A stretch of DNA of 64,000 bases from NCBI RefSeq assembly GCF_025566965.1, contig NZ_JAOQJL010000005.1:62001-126000 (forward strand). The letters run 5' to 3'. This DNA is from Blautia_A ammoniilytica. GTDB taxonomy: Bacteria; Bacillota; Clostridia; Lachnospirales; Lachnospiraceae. Position numbers and translations under genes: made by a program. This document shows positions 60,781 through 64,000 of the stretch, piece by piece. Below the pieces are notes generated by a model. The model made no database searches, was not told the origin of the DNA, and worked only from the letters and a program-made list of their open reading frames with translations. Within the stretch, counting starts at the first letter, position 1; each line of letters opens with the position of its first letter.

Positions 60781-61635
60781 TTATTTCACAGCACCTGCCA
60801 CAACACCATTAATGATCTGCTTCTGCAATGCGATATAAAGGATCAGCAACGGAACCACACATAACAGAAGTCCTGCCATAATCGTGCCATAATCAGCAGA
60901 ATATGTGCCATAAAAGCTATAAGTGGATAAAGGTAATGTTAAAAGCTTTTTGTCTGTCAAAACCAGTGACGGAAGCAGGAAATCGTTCCAGAACGCAAGG
61001 GCATTCAAAATCAATGTGGTAGACATGATCGGCTTCAGCAATGGGAACACGATCTTGAAAAATGTCTGAGTGTGTGTACATCCGTCAAGATATGCTGCCT
61101 CCTCCAATGCAATTGGCACGCTGCCCCTTATAAAACCATGGAACATAAACACTGTCATGGACATGGAAAACCCTACATGCATAAAGATCAGAGTAAGTCT
61201 GTGGTTCAGCAGATTCAGTGTTCCTCCGTAAATGCTTACCAGCGGGATCATAATGGCCTGGAACGGAATGATCATGGAGGCAACCATAAGGGCAAAAATA
61301 ATTCTGGTCAGCAGATTGTTATTCCGTACAATAAAGTATGCCAGCATAGCAGCCAGTATTGTAACGATTGCTGTTGCAGATACGGTAATGATCAGAGAAT
61401 TCTTGATGGCATTCAGGAAATCCATCTGATTAAATGCTTTCGCAAAATTATCAAAGGAAAGGCCTTTCACTGTAAAAAGCCAGGAAAAAGGACTTTTAAT
61501 AATATCTCTTTTCTGCTTCAGAGAATTGATCACAACCATCAGAAATGGAAACATATAAGCTATAAAAATAAGGATCATCCCTGCCATTGCAAAGGTTCTT
61601 ACTGATCTTTTCTGAACTCCTGATGAACTGTTCAT
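60781..61635 (-). CDS. Sugar ABC transporter permease (MalG type)
   Basis: A 284-residue permease with six helices and the EAA loop EEAAYLDGCTHTQTFFKIVFPLLKP. It shares one base with the stop of the upstream permease gene, indicating coupling. It precedes the GH32 gene by 18 bases. Confidence 0.94.
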   Translation of the reverse strand: MNSSSGVQKRSVRTFAMAGMILIFIAYMFPFLMVVINSLKQKRDIIKSPFSWLFTVKGLSFDNFAKAFNQMDFLNAIKNSLIITVSATAIVTILAAMLAYFIVRNNNLLTRIIFALMVASMIIPFQAIMIPLVSIYGGTLNLLNHRLTLIFMHVGFSMSMTVFMFHGFIRGSVPIALEEAAYLDGCTHTQTFFKIVFPLLKPIMSTTLILNALAFWNDFLLPSLVLTDKKLLTLPLSTYSFYGTYSADYGTIMAGLLLCVVPLLILYIALQKQIINGVVAGAVK

Positions 61636-62507
61636 TATGCAGCTACCTCCTTTTTCTTAGTGATATAAACCTGGATTCCACTGATGCATGCAACGATCAG
61701 GAACAATACAATAGCTTCTGCCTGGCCTGTACCAAATTGTCTGGATGTGAAAGCTTTTTCGTATACATGCATGGCTGCCATTTCAGTGGAACCATACGGT
61801 GCGCCGCCAGTAAGAGAAAGGTTCACATCATAAACCATAAATGCTCTTGAAAGCGTCAGGAAAAGACAGATCGTGATGGATGGCATCATCAGTGGAAGAA
61901 TGATATTCTTCATTTTTTTCCATCCGGAAGCTCCATCAATGCTGGCTGCTTCCATAACTTCTGTATCCAGTCCGGTAAATCCTGCCACATAGATCAGGAT
62001 CATATATCCGGACAGCTGCCATACAGTTACAAGCACCATGGCCGCAAACGCTGTATTCGGCTTTGACAGCCAGGAGATCTCAAAAAGATTCCAGTCTGTG
62101 GCTTCTCCAATGCTTACAAATACTCTTGAAAATACAAACTGCCAGATATATCCAAGAACAATTCCACCGATCAGATTGGGGGTAAAGAAACCAGCCCTGA
62201 AAAAATTCTGTCCTTTAAAACCTCTGGTCAACAGATATGCGATCAAAAATGCCAGTACATTTACCAGCACTACTACAGCGATCACATACTTGAAAGTAAG
62301 TACAAGAGAACTCCAGAACTGAGCATCCTTTGCCATGGCAGCAAAGTTCTTCAGACCTACAAAATTCTTTACAGACGACACTCCGTTCCAATCAGTCAAT
62401 GTTAAATAAACACCATATAAAAACGGTACGATCACTACTGCCAGGAAACAAAACAAACCAGGCAGTGCAAATATGCAGAAATCTTTACCTTTCCTTTTCG
62501 TATTCAT
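61635..62507 (-). CDS. Sugar ABC transporter permease (MalF type)
   Basis: A 290-residue permease from the ATG at 62507 (GGAGG six bases upstream, 13 bases after the binding-protein stop). The EAA loop is MEAASIDGASGWKKMKNIILPLMMP. A longer in-frame start at 62687 would lie inside the binding-protein gene and is rejected. Confidence 0.93.
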   Translation of the reverse strand: MNTKRKGKDFCIFALPGLFCFLAVVIVPFLYGVYLTLTDWNGVSSVKNFVGLKNFAAMAKDAQFWSSLVLTFKYVIAVVVLVNVLAFLIAYLLTRGFKGQNFFRAGFFTPNLIGGIVLGYIWQFVFSRVFVSIGEATDWNLFEISWLSKPNTAFAAMVLVTVWQLSGYMILIYVAGFTGLDTEVMEAASIDGASGWKKMKNIILPLMMPSITICLFLTLSRAFMVYDVNLSLTGGAPYGSTEMAAMHVYEKAFTSRQFGTGQAEAIVLFLIVACISGIQVYITKKKEVAA

Positions 62508-62520
62508 GGTTTTCCTCCTT

Positions 62521-63897
62521 TTACTGCTCATCCCAATAGTTCTGAATTGCATCCATAAGTTCTTCCCTGTCGCATCTGTCCGCCAGATATTTCTGCATAG
62601 CAGCGCCAAGCACAGACCAGTGATCGTTTGGAACAACTGCTGCTGCATTATAAGTCCGGTCAGTCTGTACCTTTTCAAAAATATCACGACTCAAAGGATC
62701 CAGCGGCTCATTTGGATTGTTCTTAAATGCCGGGATCAGATTACAGGTTTTGACAAGCATCTGCTGTCCGATCTCAGAAAATACGATCCAGTTCAGAAAT
62801 TCTTTTGCAGCATCCTGCTGCTCCTTTGACGCCTGCTGACCATCCAGCATTACCTGCTTTGAGGGTGCCGCCTGTATCTTTGTATTTACAAAATCATCAG
62901 GGTCATTATTCAGGAAATATGGAAGAAAACCATACTCATCATCACTTTTGGCGCCAGCCTCTTGCATATTTGGCCATGCCCAGTTACCATTAAACCAGAA
63001 TGCTGTTTTTCCATCAACCAGATCAATGGCCATCTCATCATAATCTGCACCAAGGGGATCTCCCTGTGCCACATTGTATTCTTTCAGTACATCAAACAAA
63101 TCCAGAAGCTGGGATACGCGTTGGTAATCCTTTACCTTCAGCTGTCCGTTTTCCAGGTCTTCTACTGCCTTGGCAGCCCCCTCCGAAGTTCCATCGTAAG
63201 TTTCATACAGGTACTGAAGATGATGGGCTCCTAAAGACCAGTCTTCCTTTGCAAGAGATACTGGTTTTTCCATTCCGGCATCCCGCATTTCATTCAGAAG
63301 TGCTTTAAAACCATCTAGTGTATTGATCTCATCTGGGTTCAAGTTTCTTCCCAAAGTTTCTTCAATCACTTTTTTGTTATAAATAATGCCTTTTCCTTCA
63401 ACGCACAAGGGCATACTGAAAATATGTCCCTGAATCTCTGTTGCATAATTCCCAGCTTCTTTTACCCAGTCTTCCCCGTCCAGTACCAGTGCTTTTTCAT
63501 CTGCCAGAGCCTTAACATCTGTAGTATCCAGAATCGCCATGGTAGGTGCATTTCCTGAATTATACATGCTTACAACTTTGGTATAAGGAGAATCTCCCTC
63601 TGTTACCGGCATAACCTCAATATGCACCCCTGCTTTTTCTTCAAAGATCTTGCTCATTTTCTCCAGGGCGACCTGAATCTCCGCCTTGGAATTCAGAAGT
63701 GTGATCTTCGTTCCCTGCAGACTTTCATCGTATGCAAAAGTATCCACAGAGGTATCAATGGGTTCCTCTTTTACTGTATCATTTTCATCATCCGGATCAC
63801 TGGCAAATCCGAACCTGCATCCCGATAAGGATGTAACTGCAAGCACTGTGCTTAAACCAATTGCTGCAGTTCTTTTCCACTGCCTAAGCTTCATCAT
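62521..63897 (-). CDS. Sugar ABC transporter substrate-binding lipoprotein
   Basis: A 458-residue family 1 extracellular binding protein starting at MMKLRQWKR (AGGAGG five bases upstream of the ATG at 63897). The signal peptide ends in the lipobox LSGC, so the protein is anchored to the outer face of the membrane. The mature part (KITLLNSKAEIQVALEKMSKIFEEKAGVHIEVMP, and later DGKTAFWFNGNWAWPNM) is typical of oligosaccharide binders. With two permeases and GH32 it imports sucrose or short fructans. No ATPase gene is in the operon. Confidence 0.93.
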   Translation of the reverse strand: MMKLRQWKRTAAIGLSTVLAVTSLSGCRFGFASDPDDENDTVKEEPIDTSVDTFAYDESLQGTKITLLNSKAEIQVALEKMSKIFEEKAGVHIEVMPVTEGDSPYTKVVSMYNSGNAPTMAILDTTDVKALADEKALVLDGEDWVKEAGNYATEIQGHIFSMPLCVEGKGIIYNKKVIEETLGRNLNPDEINTLDGFKALLNEMRDAGMEKPVSLAKEDWSLGAHHLQYLYETYDGTSEGAAKAVEDLENGQLKVKDYQRVSQLLDLFDVLKEYNVAQGDPLGADYDEMAIDLVDGKTAFWFNGNWAWPNMQEAGAKSDDEYGFLPYFLNNDPDDFVNTKIQAAPSKQVMLDGQQASKEQQDAAKEFLNWIVFSEIGQQMLVKTCNLIPAFKNNPNEPLDPLSRDIFEKVQTDRTYNAAAVVPNDHWSVLGAAMQKYLADRCDREELMDAIQNYWDEQ

Positions 63898-63944
63898 ACA
63901 TTCCTCCTGTACTTTCCCGTTCTTTGCTTCCAATTCTTCTTGGA

Positions 63945-63966
63945 TAACCGGTTACGTAACCGGTTA
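63945..63966. promoter_or_regulatory. Tandem LacI-type operators of the fructosidase operon
   Basis: Two perfect TAACCGGTTA palindromes joined by CG, so the whole 22 bases are also a palindrome. The central CG fits LacI-family repressors of sucrose/fructan genes. It lies 48 bases before the binding-protein start. TATAAA on the minus strand just upstream (63973-63968) may be the -10; its -35 is poor. The regulator gene is not in the window. Confidence 0.75.
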
Positions 63967-64000
63967 CTTTATATTTCATATCCTACCTGTATACACTTAA

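Noticed and set aside
61635..62687. 350-residue version of the MalF-type permease
   Set aside because: The extra 60 residues overlap the binding-protein gene and do not look like a permease. GGAGG supports the ATG at 62507.

Overview
The window reads as chromosome of a low-to-mid GC, spore-forming gut Firmicute, most likely a Lachnospiraceae member (Blautia/Dorea-like). Pointers are AddAB instead of RecBCD, a CIRCE/HrcA-type heat-shock promoter, an alpha/beta-type small acid-soluble spore protein relative, a DUF4250 protein, Cys-type sulfatases with an anaerobic maturase, a cobalt ECF transporter, and strong GGAGG ribosome binding sites. The genus is inference. Most genes are on the minus strand. 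No rRNA, tRNA, CRISPR array or intact transposon was seen.

Layout. 1-3.2 kb: partial FtsX-like ABC exporter, cytidine deaminase, nitroreductase. 3.3-3.5 kb: a 194-bp palindromic MITE-like element. 3.6-24.7 kb: mostly housekeeping genes (spore protein relative, RsmF-like rRNA methyltransferase, AddA/AddB, degenerate FMN-binding membrane protein, NAD synthetase, Hsp33, methyltransferase, lipoprotein, HelD) and a MarR-controlled heterodimeric multidrug ABC exporter. 25.0-28.5 kb: Hsp20-ClpB-DUF4250 behind a CIRCE/sigma-A promoter, with a strong terminator between Hsp20 and ClpB. 28.6-34.4 kb: a second ABC exporter pair, a TetR regulator with a perfect 36-bp palindromic operator, and a BAAT-type alpha/beta hydrolase. 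The exporter pair and the hydrolase carry near-identical GTTAG-n6-CTAAC sites.

34.7-44.9 kb looks like a cobalamin/cobalt locus. A 1736-aa secreted protein joins a prenyltransferase-like alpha/alpha toroid to a DUF4430 domain, the domain pair of intrinsic factor/transcobalamin. It is preceded by a perfect promoter, a short leader resembling a cobalamin riboswitch core, and a terminator with an alternative pairing partner. On the opposite strand a clear cobalamin riboswitch leads into a BspA-like leucine-rich-repeat gene. CbiMQO lies nearby, separated by a hipB antitoxin whose hipA partner has decayed around an IS605-like hairpin. 45.2-47.4 kb: split chromate transporter and an AEC permease.

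47.6-57.4 kb: a LacI-controlled sulfatase operon transcribed as binding protein, two permeases, two ATPases, two sulfatases, maturase. The sulfatases have no signal peptides, so a small sulfated compound is probably imported and desulfated in the cytosol. 57.5-58.5 kb: ribokinase. 58.6 kb: intergenic block of nested hairpins. 58.7-64 kb: small secreted protein and a GH32 fructosidase operon with a sugar ABC importer lacking its own ATPase, headed by tandem LacI-type operators.
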